A stretch of DNA of 64,000 nt from contig CM060988.1 of NCBI GenBank assembly GCA_030765065.1, positions 197,716,565 to 197,780,564 on the forward strand, read 5' to 3'. Origin of the DNA: Deroplatys truncata. Taxonomy: Eukaryota > Arthropoda > Insecta > Mantodea > Mantidae. Positions 34,701 through 47,253 of this stretch are shown one piece after another. How positions within the stretch are numbered: the stretch's first letter is position 1; each line of letters opens with the position of its first letter. Both the position numbers and the translations under genes were made by a program. Under the pieces are notes generated by a model. That model was not told the origin of the DNA. It saw only the letters and a list, made by a program, of their open reading frames with translations, and did no database searches.

Positions 34701-37700
34701 CACTTCAAAACATGAATACTCTATGACTTGAGCAGTTCAGAACGTGAATACCCTATGAGTTGAGTAGTTCAGAACATAAATACTCTATGAGCTGAGGAGT
34801 TCAAAACATGAATACCCTATTAGTAGAGCAGTTCAAAACATGAGTAGTCTATGAGCTGAGCAGTTCAAAACATGATTACTCTATTAGCTAAACAGTTCAA
34901 AACATGGTTACTCAATGAGCTAAGCCGTTCAAAACATGAATACTCTATGACTTGAGCAGTTCAGAACATGAATACTCTATAACCTGAGCAGTTCAGAACA
35001 TGAATACTCTATGAGCTGAGCAGTTCAAAACATGAATACACTAAGAGCTGAGCAGTTCAACACATGAGTACTCTATGAATTGAGCAGTTCAAAACATGAG
35101 TATTCTATGAATTGAGCAGTTCAAAACATGAATACTCTACGAGCCGAGCAGTTCAAAAAATGAGTACTCTATGACTTGAGCAGTTCACAACATGAACACT
35201 CTACGAGCTGGACAGCTCAAAACATGAATACCCATGAGCCGAGCCGATCAAAACATGAATACCCTACGAGCCAAATAGTTCAAAACATGAATGTTCTTTG
35301 AGAAAAAAAGTTCAAAACATGAAAACTCTCAGAGCCAGGTAGTTCAAAACATGAGTACGCTATGAGCTTAGCAGTTCAAAACATGAATCCTCTTTGAGCG
35401 AAGTAGTTCAAGACGTGAATCCTCTTTGAGCCAAGTAGTTCAAAACATGAGCACTCTATGAGGTGAGCAGTTCAAAACATGAATCCTCTTTGAGCGAATT
35501 AGTTCAAAACATGAATCCTCTTTGAGCCAAGCAGTTCAAAACATGAGTACTCTATGACCTGAGCAGTTCAAAACATGAATCCTCTTTGAGCGAAGTAGTT
35601 CACAACATGAATCCTCTTTGAGCCAAGCAGTTCAAAACAAGATTATTCTATGAGCTGAGCAGTTCAAAACATGAATCCTCTTTGAGCGAAATAGTTCAAA
35701 ACATGAATCCTCTTTGAGCCAAACAGTTCAAAACAGAAGTACTCTACAAGCTGAGCATTTCAAAACATGAGTACTCTACAAGCTGAGCAGTTCAAAACAT
35801 GAGTGCTCTACTAGCTGAGCAGTTCAAAACATGGGTACTCTACAAGCAGAGCAGTTCAAAACATGAGTACTCTATGAGCTGAGCAGTTCAAAAGATGAAT
35901 ACTCTAAGAGCCGAGCAGTTCAAAACATGAGTACTCTATGAGCTGAGCAGTTCAAAACATGAATACTCTACCAGCCGATCAGTTCAAAACATGAGTACCC
36001 TTTGAGCCAAGCAGTTCAAAACATGAATACTGTACAAGCTGAGTAGTTCAAAACATGAGTACTCTATGAACTGAAAAGTTCAAAACATGAATACTCTACA
36101 AGCTGAGCAGTTCAAAACATGAATACTCTACAAGCTGAGCAGTTCAAAACATGAATACTCTATGAGCTGAGCAGTTCAAAACATGAATACTCTACAAGCC
36201 GAGCAGTTCAAAACATGAGTACCCTTTGAGCCAAGCTATTCAAAACATGAATACTCTACAAGCTGAGCAGTTCATAACATGAGTACTCTATGGGCTGAGC
36301 AGTTCAAAACATGGGTACCCTATGAGCTGAGCAGTTCAAAACATGAATACTCTACAAGCCGAGCAGTTCAAAACATGAGTACACTATGAGCTGAGCCGTT
36401 CAAAACATGAATACTCTACAAGCCGAGCAGTTCAGAACATGAGGACCCTTTGAGCCACACGGTTCAAAACATGAATACTCTACAAGCTGAGCAGTTCAAA
36501 ACATGAATACTCATTGAGCCAAGTGGTTCAAAACATTATTACTGTTGAGCTGAGCAGTTCAAAACATGAATACTCTACAAGCCGAGCAGTACAAAACATG
36601 ATTACTCTGTGAGATGAGCAGTTCAAAACATGAGTACTCTATGAGCTGAGCAGTTCAGATAATGAGTGCTGTGTGAGCTGAGCTGTTCAAAAATGAGCAC
36701 TCTGTGAGCTGAGGAGTTCAAAACATGAATACTCTACAAGCTGAGCAGTTCAAAACATGAGTACTCTATGAGCTGATCAGTTCAAAACATGAGTACTCTA
36801 TGAGCTGAGCAGTTCAAAACATGAATATTCTACAAGCCGAGCAGTTCAAAACATGAGTACTCTATGAACTGAGCAGTTCAGAACATGAATACTCTACAAT
36901 CCGAGCAGTTCAAAACATGAGTACTCTATGAGCATAGCAGTTCAAAACATGAATAATCTACAAGCCGAGCAGTTCAAAACATGAGTACTCTACAAGCTGA
37001 GCAGTTCAAAACATGAGGACTCTATGAGCTGAGCAGTTCAAAACGTGAGTACTCTATGAGCTGAGCAGTTCAAAACTTGAATATTCTACAAGCCGAGCAG
37101 TTCAAAACATGAGACTCTATGAGCTGAGCAGTTCAAAACATGAATATTCTACAAGCCGAGCATTTCAAAACATGAGTACTCTATGAGCTGAGCAGTTCAA
37201 AACATGAATACTCTACAAGCCGAGCAGTTAAAAGCATGAGTACTCTTTAAGCTGAGCAGTTCAAAACATGAATACTCTACAAGTCGAGCGTTCAAAACAT
37301 GAGTACTCTTTAAGCTGAGCAGTTCAAAACATGAATACTCTACAAGCCGAGCAGATCAAAACATGAGTACTCTATGAGCTGAGCAGTTCAAACCATGAAT
37401 ACTCTACAAGCTGAACAGTTCAAAACATGAATACTGTACAAGCTGATCAGTTCAACACATGAGTACTCTTTGAGCTAAGCAGTTCAAAACATGAATACTC
37501 TACAAGCTGAGCAGTTCAAAACATGAGTACCCTTTGAGCCAAACAGTACAAAACATGATTACTCTACAAGCTGAGCAGTTCAAGACATGAGTAGTGTTTG
37601 AGCCAAGCAGTTCAAAACATGATTACTCTACAAGCTGAGCAGTTCAAAACATGAGTGCTGTGTGAGCTGAGCAGTTAAAGCATGTGTACTCTGTGAGCTG

Positions 37701-39435
37701 AGCAGTTCAAAACATGAATACTCTACAAGCCGAGCAGTTCAAAACATGAGTACTCTCTGAGCCAAGCAGTTCAAAACATGAATACTCTACAAGCCGAGCA
37801 GATCAAAACATGAGTACTCTATGAGCTGAGCAGTTCAAAACATGAATACTCTACAAGCTGAACAGTTCAAAACACGAATACTGTACAAGCTGATCAGTTC
37901 AAAACACGAGTACTCTTTGAGCCAAGCAGTGCAAAACATGAATACTCTACAAGCTGAGCAGTTCAAAGCATGAGTACTCTTTGAGCCAGACAGTACAAAA
38001 CATGATTACTCTACAAGCTGAGCAGTTCAAAACATGAGTACTGTTTGAGCCAAGCAGTTCAAAACATGATTACTCTACAAGCTGAGCAGTTCAAAACATG
38101 ATTACTCTACAAGCTGAGCAGTTCAAAACATGAGTGCTGTGTGAGCTGAGCAGTTAAAGCATGTGTACTCTGTGAGCTGAGCAGTTAAAGCATGTGTACT
38201 CTGTGAGCTGAGCAGTTCAAAACATGAATACTCTACAAGCTGAGCAGTTCAAAACATGAGTGCTGTGTGAGCTGAGCAGTTAAAGCATGTGTACTCTGTG
38301 AGCTGAGCAGTTAAAGCATGTGTACTCTGTGAGCCGAGCAGTTCAAAACATGAGTACTCTTTGAGCCAAGCAGTTCAAAACATGAATACTCTATAAGCCG
38401 AGCAGTTCAAAACATGAGTACTCTATGAGCTGAGCAGTTCAAAACATGAATACTCTACAATGCTGAGCAGTTCAAAACATGAATACTCTATAAGCTGAGC
38501 AGTTCAAAACATGAGTACTCTACAAGCCGAGCAGTTTAAAACATGATTACTCTGTGAGCTGAGCAGTTCAAAACATGAGAACTCTATGAGCTGAGCAGTT
38601 CAAAACATGAGTGCTGTGTGAGCTGAGCAGTTGAAAATATCAGTACTCTTTGAGCCAAGCAGTTCAAAACATGAATACTCAACAAGCTGAGCAGTTCAAA
38701 ACATGAGTACTCTTTGAACCAAGCAGTTCAAAACATGATTACTCTACAAGCTGAGCAGTTCAAAACATGAATACTCTACAAGCTGAGCAGTTCGAAACAT
38801 GAGTACTCTTTGAGCCAAGCAGTTCAAAACATGATTACTCCACAAGCTGAGCAGTTCAAAACATGAGTACTCTTTGAGCCAAGGAGTTCATAACATGAAT
38901 ACTCTACAAGCCGAGCAGTTCAAAACATGAGTACTCTTTGAGCCAAGCAGTTCAAAACATGAATACTCTACAAGCCGAGCAGTTCAAAACATGATTACTC
39001 TGTGAGCTGAGCAGTTCAAAACATGAGTACTCTATGAGCTCAGCAGTTCAGAACATGAGTGCTGTGTGAGCTGAGCAGTTCAAAACGTGAATACTCTGTG
39101 AGCTGAGCAGTTCAAAACATGAGTGCTGTGTGAGCTGAGCAGTTCAAAACATGAGTACTCTGTGAGCTGAGCAGTTCAAAACATGAGTACTCTGTGAGCT
39201 GAGCTGTTCAAAACATGAACACTCTTTGAGCCGAGCGGTTCAAAACATGAGTGCTGTGTGAGCTGAGCACTTCAAAACACGAGTACACTGTGGGTTAGGT
39301 AGTTCAAAACATGAGTACTCTATAAGCTGGGCACATGAAGACAGGAGTACCCTATGAGCTGAACAGTTGAAAATAATGAGAGCTTTGTGAACTGGATAGT
39401 TCAAAATGTGAGTTCTGTCAGCTGGACATTGCAGT
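31774..39435. repeat. 32-bp satellite array, ~240 units, with higher-order structure
   Basis: The unit is 32 bp, with core GAGCAGTTCAAAACATGAGT followed by ACTCTATGAGCT. About 7.66 kb gives roughly 240 copies. The left half (to about 35200) mixes variants (CTTGAGCAGTTCAGAAC, TTTATAAACTG) in a higher-order pattern: the rare variant GAGCCGTTCAGAAC recurs at 31981, 32557, 33677 and 34317, separated by 576, 1120 and 640 bp (18, 35 and 20 units). The middle (35280-35720) has TCCTCTTTGAGC variants. The right half is dominated by a 64-bp dimer alternating CTACAAGCCGAGCAG with CTATGAGCTGAGCAG. Units decay at the right edge. Since 32 is not a multiple of 3, no long frames arise. Confidence 0.97.
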
Positions 39436-40599
39436 TCAAACTCGGCTTATTGTCAAGGATGGTTTAAGCTATCTTTCTGACTTTCGTTGAAAGAAAGTTA
39501 GTAGATGAATCAGGCAATGTGTTACTGGTGGATTATGTGTTTGTTAATGAGATGTTGGAATTAAATACACATGAAAGCAGCAATCAACACACTGAAACTG
39601 AAAATATCATCATTGCAATCATTACCATTATTATTAAGTCAGTATTTTTTCCTAAGTGTGAACAGAAAAGGAGAACTTCCAGTCTGCCCTGAATATTTTT
39701 CCAAACATTTTGGCAAAACTTGAAAAGACTTTAGTTCATTGCTACTATTAATGTGTAATAAGGTACGGTTTTTGAGGAAAACAGAAAGGTCAAACGAGAA
39801 AAGTGTTTGAGGACCATTTTTCTTAAGTTGATTTGAAGCATGTCTATTTTTCAGGAAGCACACCTTTTTAAATATCAAACTGAAACACTTATTGTATTAA
39901 CAAAGTAACTGAACATTAACACTATGTTTTAAAGCATGTGTTTGACACTTCCAACATTTTCGTTGATAAAATTGAAAATGTAAGATCAAATTTCCAAGAT
40001 TCCCAACAAATGATGCAAAGCTGGAAAGCTAAAGTTTATTAATATACACTTTCAAAATATAACTTTTTTCTTTTCCTGTATTTTTTTAAAGATATTGTAA
40101 AGAAGGCAACTTTATTGTACTTGTTACTATTTAGTATGACATTGTTTTATAAGAGTTTGATAAACATAAGTAAAAAATAATAACATATGATGATCAGAAT
40201 ATAATAAAAACAATACAAATTCAAGTAATACAAATCCAGAAACCTAATGGTGACTTTAAATAGATGCCGTTTTAAAATGCTTTACAAGCTTTAAGACATC
40301 CTTTCACTTATTCTTACTGACCATGTTCCTTTTTTACAAAGTGGCTTGTTTACTTGCTTACTGCAGTTATTGGACTTCCAATATAAGTGTTGTGGAAAGC
40401 CTGGACACCTAAGCTGCAAGAGATCAACATATCTGCTAAGACTAACTTGAAGAGGACCACATTGGCACCGCAATTGCCTTCCCTTCGCTTCATCTCTGAA
40501 GACCTAGGGAGAAGATGCCATTTTAACTTAAAATCCCAATCCTGAAGACAATGCCAAGCAAGACTATGCCTGAAGGTCAAGGCGACCTTACACCTGACC
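39436..40599. other. Mostly unassigned, with possible upstream Gypsy sequence
   Basis: No intact gene. From about 40360 to 40599 there may be more decayed Gypsy pol, but I could not anchor it with a motif. A CCGKPGHL-like string near 40388 is too incomplete to call a zinc knuckle. 39436-40360 shows nothing I recognise. Confidence 0.35.
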
Positions 40600-41530
40600 A
40601 AGGAACCACCGGCAATAATTGGGATGAGACCTTGAGAAAGGAGCAACAGGAAGATCGATTCATCAGGCAGATCCTGCAGGATAAATAATCTGTCATATGA
40701 CCAGCATGGGAGAATGTCGCTCCCGGAGGCCTAACCTATAAGAGTTATTGGGTCCAGTGGGACTCCCTTGGTGTCAGGAAAAGTGTGCTTAAGAGAGTTT
40801 GGGAGTCAGAAAACCAGGTGGAACAGCCGGTGTTCCTGAGGACTAAGATGAACCAGGTCCTCAAAAAACCCATGCTGGTACTATCAGAGGGCACATGAGT
40901 GTAAATCAAACCATGAAGAAACTATGTCATGATTCAAATGTGAAGCCATGTGGAAAGGTGGTGCCAGCACTGCAACACCTGCTCAGCAATTCGGAAAAAA
41001 ATAGACTGAGGTTTATTTACGGATGCTCAATTACTATGATTCTTAGCGTCCCATTCCATATATTAGAAGTTAAAGACCACAAAGTTTGCTCAGAGGCCTC
41101 TTTATCAGGCTTGATGTTCTTTTACGTGTCATAAATATACAACATAGGACCACCAGCTTTACTTCCCTTCTGAATGAAGCCATGTTAAGGACTTTTATGT
41201 CTGAAAAAGATTCCATCGCCCTCTGCTGGTTTTGAACCTCGATCTTGGAAACCAGAAGTTAGCATTCCTCAAGTCGAGGGTCTCCATCATATAGTCAGGG
41301 ACAAGGTGGCAACATGAAGTTCGTGGGCCAAATGCAGGCTAGGAATCGTCATGGCAAGTGGCCGGATAAAGGCATATTATGACCGTGTGGAAAACAGTGC
41401 CTGATTTCAGGAATGTGACCTCCTATAGCTCTATCATCCCGTGAGCACTAAGGGGAGGTCGATGAAGAAGCAATGTTCCTAGGACGCCCCTACAAAGTAG
41501 TCACTCGTACCAACCAGGTTGCATACTACA
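40600..41530 (+). pseudogene. Ty3/Gypsy-type pol relic: integrase N- and C-terminal pieces
   Basis: Pieces in order: NWDETLRKEQQEDRFIRQIL (about 40617), YKSYWVQWDSLGVRK and LKRVWES (about 40740-40815), the region before the integrase; GHMSVNQTMKKL (about 40890), then in another frame WCQHCNTCSA (about 40961-40990), the HHCC zinc-binding module. After a SINE insertion and loss of the catalytic core come GRIKAYYDRVENSA (about 41352-41393), FQECDLL, LYHP and PYKVVTRTNQVAYY (about 41490-41531), the C-terminal GPY-like module. Stops and frameshifts are frequent. No LTRs are recognised. The frame then runs on into the first unit of the 78-bp satellite. Confidence 0.8.
41004..41268 (-). mobile_element. 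SINE family B inside the Gypsy relic
   Basis: The family body is clear (TTTATTTACGGATGCTCAAT ... GGACCACCAGCTTTACTTCC ... TTTTGAACCTCGATCTTGG). It inserted between the integrase zinc module and its C-terminal module. The outer end of the tRNA-like head is lost and no clear target duplication is seen. Confidence 0.8.
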
Positions 41531-41544
41531 ATCAGAATAAACAC

Positions 41545-44500
41545 TGAGAGATGCTGATGGTGATTCATCTTGATCGCCTTGCTGCATATTGTAGAATGAT
41601 GAACAGCTCTGAGAAGAGAGCTATATGATGCTGATGGAGATTCAACTGGATTGCCTTCCTGCATAGCATGATGAACAGCTCTGAGAAGGGAGCTGTGTGA
41701 CACTGGTGGTTGTTCATCTTGATCGCCTTCCTGCATATCACAAAATGATGAACAGCTCTGAGAGGGAACTGTGTGACTCTAATGGTAGTTAATCTTCATT
41801 GCCTTCCTGAATATCATGAAACAATGAACAGCTCTGAGAAGGGAGTTGTGTGACGCTGAGGTTGGTTTATCTTGATAGCATTGCTGCATATCGCAAAATG
41901 ATGAAAAGCTGCGAGGGGGAGCTGTGTGATGCTGATAGTGGTTCATCTTCATTCCTTTCCTGGATATTATGAAACAATGAGCAGCTCTGAGAAGGGAGTT
42001 GTGTGACGCTGATGGTGGTTCATCTTAATAATCTTGCTGCATATTGTGGAATGACGAACAGTGCTGAAAAGGGAACTGTCTGATGGTAATGGTGTGTTTA
42101 TCTTCATAGCCTTGCTGCATTCTGTAGAATGACAAACAGCTCTGAGAACAGATCTACATGATGCTGATAGTGGTTCATCTTAATGGCCTTGCTGCATATT
42201 GTGGAACGATGAACAGCTCTAGAAGGAAGGTGTGTGGCGCTGATGGTGGTTCATCTTGAGAGCATTGCTGCATATTGTGGAATGACTAACAGCTTTGAGA
42301 AGGGAGCTGTGTGACTATGATGGTGGTTCATCTTGATAGCTTTGCTGCATATTGTGGAACAATGAACAGCTCTGAGAAGGGAGCTGTGTGACACTGATGG
42401 TGTGTTCATCTTGATAGCTTTGCTGCATATTGTGGAATGACGAATAGCTCTGAGAAGGGAGCAGTGTGACACTGATGGTGTGTTCATCTTGATAGCTTTG
42501 CTCCATATTGTGGAACAACAAACAGCTCTGAGAAGGGAGCTGTGTGACACTGATGGTGTGTTCATCTTGATAGCTTTTCTGCATATTGTGGAATGACGAA
42601 TAGCTCTGAGAAGGGAGCAGTGTGACACTGATGGTGTGTTCATTTTGATAGCTTTGCTGCATATTGTGGAACAACAAACAGCTCTGAGAAGAGAGCTGTG
42701 TGGCACTGATGGTGTGTTCATCTTGATAGCTTTGCTGCATATTGTGGAATGACGAATGGCTCTGAGAAGGGAGCAGTGTGACACTGATGGTGTGTTCATC
42801 TTGATAGCTTTGCTGCATATTGTGGAACAATGAACAGCTCTGAGAAGGGAGCAGTGTGACACTGATGGTGTGTTCATCTTGATAGCTTTGCTGCATATTG
42901 TGGGACAACAAACAGCTCTGAGAAGGAACATGTGTGGCGCTGATGGTGTTTCATCTTGATAGCTTTGCTGCATATTGTGGAACAACAAACAGCTCTGAGA
43001 AGGGAGCTGTGTGACACTGATGGTGTGTTCATCTTGATAGCTTTGCTGCATATGGTGGGACAACAAACAGCTCTGAGAAGGAACATGTGTGGCGCTGATG
43101 GTGTTTCATCTTGAGAGCATTGCTGCATATTGCGGAATGAGTAACAGCTTTGAGAAGGGAGCTGTGTGACACTGATGGTGGTTCATCTTGATAGCTTTGC
43201 TGCATATTATGGGACAACAAACAGCTCTGAGAAGGGAGCTGTGTGACACTGATGGTGTGTTCATCTTGATAGCTTTGCTGCATATTGTGGAACAACAAAC
43301 CGCTCTGAGAAGGGAGCTGTGTGACACTGATGGTGTGTTCATTTTGATAGCTTTGCTGCATATTGTGGAATGACGAATAGCTCTGAGAACGGAGCTGTGT
43401 GACACTGATGGTGTGTTCATTTTGATAGCTTTGCTGCATATTGTGGAATGACGAATAGCTCTGAGAAGGGAGCTGTGTGACACTGATGGTGTGTTCATCT
43501 TGATAGCTTTGCTGCATATTGTGGATTGACGAATAGCTCTGAGAAGGGAGCTGTGTGACTCTGATGGTGTGTTCATTTTGATAGCTTTGCTGCATATTGT
43601 GGAATGACGAATAGCTCTGAGAACGGAGCTGTGTGACACTGATGGTGGTTCATCTTGATAGCTTTGCTGCATATTGTGGAATGACGAATAGCTCTGAGAA
43701 GGGAGCTGTGTGACACTGATGGTGTGTTTATCTTGATAGCTTTGCTGGATACTGTGGAATGACGAATAGCTCTGAGAAGGGAGCTGTGTGACACTGATGG
43801 TGTGTTCATCTTGATAGCATTGCTGCATATTGTGGAACAACAAACAGCTCTGAGAAGGGAGCTGTGTGACACTGATGGTGTGTTCATTTTGATAGCTTTG
43901 CTGCATATTGTGGAACAATGAACAGCTCTGAGAAGGGAGCTGTGTGACACTGATGGTGTGTTCATCTTGATAGCATTGCTGCATATTGTGGAACAACAAA
44001 CAGCTCTGAGAAGGGAGCTGTGTGGCACTGATGGTGTGTTCATCTTGATAGCATTGCTGCATATTGTGGAACAACAAACAGCTCTGAGAAGGGAGCTGTG
44101 TGACACTGATGGTGTGTTCATTTTGATAGCTTTGCTGCATATTGTGGAACAATGAACAGCTCTGAGAAGGGAGCTGTGTGACACTGATGGTGTGTTCATC
44201 TTGATAGCTTTGCTGCATATTGTGGAACAACAAACAGCTCTGAGAAGGGAGCTGTGTGACACTGATGGTGTGTTCATTTTGATAGCTTTGCTGCATATTG
44301 TGGAATGACGAATAGCTCTGAGAAGGGAGCTGTGTGACACTGATGGTGTGTTCATTTTGATAGCTTTGCTGCATATTGTGGAACAACAAACAGCTCTGAG
44401 AAGGGAGCTGTGTGACACTGATGGTGTGTTCATTTTGATAGCTTTGCTGCATATTGTGGAACAATGAACAGCTCTGAGAAGGGAGCTGTGTGACACTGAT

Positions 44501-46115
44501 GGTGTGTTCATCTTGATAGCATTGCTGCATATTGTGGAACAACAAACAGCTCTGAGAAGGGAGCTGTGTGACACTGATGGTGTGTTCATTTTGATAGCTT
44601 TGCTGCATATTGTGGAACAATGAACAGCTCTGAGAAGGGAGCTGTGTGACACTGATGGTGTGTTCATCTTGATAGCATTGCTGCATATTGTGGAACAACA
44701 AACAGCTCTGAGAAGGGAGCTGTGTGACACTGATGGTGTGTTCATTTTGATAGCTTTGCTGCATATTGTGGAACAATGAACAGCTCTGAGAAGGGAGCTG
44801 TGTGACACTGATGGTGTGTTCATCTTGATAGCTTTGCTGCATATTGTGGAACAACAAACAGCTCTGAGAAGGGAGCTGTGTGACACTGATGGTGTGTTCA
44901 TTTTGATAGCTTTGCTGCATATTGTGGAATGACGAATAGCTCTGAGAAGGGAGCTGTGTGACACTGATGGTGTGTTCATTTTGATAGCTTTGCTGCATAT
45001 TGTGGAACAACAAACAGCTCTGAGAAGGGAGCTGTGTGACACTGATGGTGTGTTCATTTTGATAGCTTTGCTGCATATTGTGGAACAACAAACAGCTCTG
45101 AGATGGGAGCTGTGTGACACTGATGGTGTGTTCATTTTGATAGCTTTGCTGCATATTGTGTAACAACAAACAGCTCTGAGAAGGGAGCTGTGTGACACTG
45201 ATGGTGTGTTCATTTTGATAGCTTTGCTGGATACTGTGGAATGACGAATAGTTCTGAGAAGGGAGCAGTGTGACACTGATGGTGGTTCATCTTGATAGCT
45301 TTGCTACATACTGTGGAATGACGAATAGCTCTGAGAAGGGAGCTGTGTGACACTGATGGTGGTTCATCTTGATAGCTTTGCTACATACTGTGGAATGACG
45401 AATAGCTCTGAGAAGGGACAGTGTGATGCTGATGGTGGTTGATCTTGATAGCTTTGCTACATACTGTGGAATGACGAATAGCTCTGAGAAGGGACAGTGT
45501 GATGCTGATGGTGGTTCATCTTGATAGCTTTGCTGCATATTGTGGAACAATGAACAGCTCTGAGAAGGGAGCTGTGTGACACTGATGGTGGTTCATCTTA
45601 ATAGCTTTGCTACATACTGTGGAATGACGAATAGCTCTGAGAAGGGACAGTGTGATGCTGATGGTGGTTCATCTTGATAGCTTTGCTGCATATTGTGGAA
45701 CAATGAACAGCTCTGAAAAGGGAGCTGTGTGACACTGATGGTGTGTTTATCTTGATAGCTTTGCTGGATACTGTGGAATGACGAATAGCTCTGAGAAGGG
45801 AGCTGTGTGACACTGATGGTGTGTTCATCTTGATAGCATTGCTACATATTGTGGAACGATGACCAGCTCTGAGAAGGGAGCTATTTGACAATGATGATGG
45901 TTCATCTTCATCACCTTTCTGCATATCCTGAAATGATGAACAACGCTGAAAATGGAACTGTGCCGCTGATGGTATGTTGATCTTACTAACTTTGCTGCAT
46001 ATTGTGGAACGATGAACTGCTCTGAGAAGGGAATTGTGTGGCACTGATGGTGTGTTCAGTTTGATAGCCTTGCTGCATACTGTGGAATGACTAACAGTTC
46101 TTTGAAGGGAGCTGT
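41545..46115. repeat. 78-bp satellite array, ~58 units, derived from Gypsy integrase 3' end
   Basis: The unit is 78 bp (a few are 77), with core CAGCTCTGAGAAGGGAGCTG, then TGTGACACTGATGGTG, TTCATCTTGATAGC and TGCTGCATATTGTGGAA. The first unit reads, in the integrase frame, MLMVIHLDRLAAYC, the usual end of Gypsy integrases (MMVVHLDRLAPY-like); degraded versions of those codons recur in every unit. The edges (41545-42250 and 45900-46115) are most diverged and the centre most uniform. A variant set repeats every 624 bp (8 units), e.g. TGGAATGACGAATAG at 44301 and 44925. As 78 is a multiple of 3, frames of up to 687 codons stay open on the minus strand; 77-bp units break them. Confidence 0.95.
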
Positions 46116-46874
46116 GTGATGCTACAGCTGTAGATCAAGTGTAATTGGAGGTCGACAGTTGGAGACATTAACAGAGTTGAGTGACGCGGTAGTGCTCTTG
46201 CCCAGCCTAACATCAAAATGATTATCAATATATAATCAGAACTTTGTAAAGCTCCTCTTCCGCTTCCTCTCTGCTTCCAGAATGTGTGTAAGAATGTTCT
46301 GCAGAAACTTCCATCGGCTATTTAGACAGAGGATTCGCCAGTCCATTGATTAGTTAGTGAGTGCATTTCTGCTGCAACATCAAATGCGGTTCTACAAGCA
46401 AGTTTATGACGATAGTGAGTGCTGCTAATGAGGGAGACTAAGAGATGTATTGTGTTTGATTTTCCAGTGAGTGAAGTAGAGGCTGCTTGGGGAGTAATTT
46501 TACTGCCTGACAGGAAACTGAAGTTGTTCACATTAGTGAAAAGAGGGTGTGAATTAAGTGAGTAACAGTGAAGGTTGAGCTAGATCAAAACACTGAAGTG
46601 GCAGAGAGTACCTGTAAAGTGACAGTGATAACTGGACAGTTACAATATTGAGAGACAAGAAATTTGAACAAGTTTTGAAAATAAAAGTTCTTTGAGGTTG
46701 TAGATAGGAAGGTTTGTAACCTTATTTTTAAAGCATACAGAAATTATAATAACAAGGAACTTTCGAATGTACCTGCTCATTATATTCTGATGTATATGGT
46801 TATCTTTGCGTTAATTGTGTTTCTCAGGGTGCTTCTCGTCGTAAGAGTTACTTATGAGTATTTTTGGTTTCTAA
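46116..46874. other. No recognisable feature
   Basis: Sequence between the 78-bp array and the second duplicated block. No supported exon, RNA gene or repeat. Confidence 0.4.
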
Positions 46875-47023
46875 TAGTATTTATAGAGCTCACTTGTTTA
46901 TTTTGGTTAACCTACTTTTGGGCAGTATATTTTAAAGCATTATTTTTCCAATAGGGTGGTTTTAAACAGAACTCCTCAAACATATTTTTAAAATTTCATA
47001 TAAAGTGATTATATGTAAATGTG

Positions 47024-47253
47024 AAATTAATTGTTCTTTCACACAAGCCGTGTGTTGGACAGGGTTGGAAAGGTAGAATCAGGTGACTGAAAAATTCAAT
47101 GCCATAGCCGGGATTTGAACCACGGATCTCCCGGTGTCGTGTCGGCATGTTGCCATGGTAGCTCAGTGGTTAGAGCAACCGGACGGAGACCGGGAGATCC
47201 GTGGTTCAAATCCCGGCTATGGCATTGAATTTTTCAGTCACCTGATTCTACCT
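47024..47253. mobile_element. SINE family A inserted as an inverted (head-to-head) pair
   Basis: Arms 47071-47135 and 47189-47253 are perfect 65-bp inverted repeats, each with the 3' part of the tRNA-like head and the start of the SINE tail. The minus-strand arm extends further into the tail (to about 47024); the plus-strand arm holds the fuller head (from about 47144) and stops at CTACCT. The whole insertion is flanked by ATATGTAAATGTG (47011-47023 and 47254-47266), and copy 1 has the empty site near 1296-1303. One duplication around both arms means they arrived in a single event. Confidence 0.9.

Noticed and set aside
31774..39435. CRISPR array
   Set aside because: The 32-bp unit repeats with no unique spacers between units, and the context is a eukaryotic repeat region. 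It is a satellite.
40370..40480. Gag CCHC zinc knuckle (CCGKPGHL-like)
   Set aside because: The Cys/His spacing is incomplete and in-frame stops follow quickly. It may be chance, so it was not called.
43106..45276. Large minus-strand ORFs (687 and 567 codons) as a repeat-protein gene
   Set aside because: They overlap each other in different frames, consist only of the 78-bp unit (26 codons), have no start context or splice sites, and derive from the antisense of a Gypsy integrase end. They are a consequence of the period.
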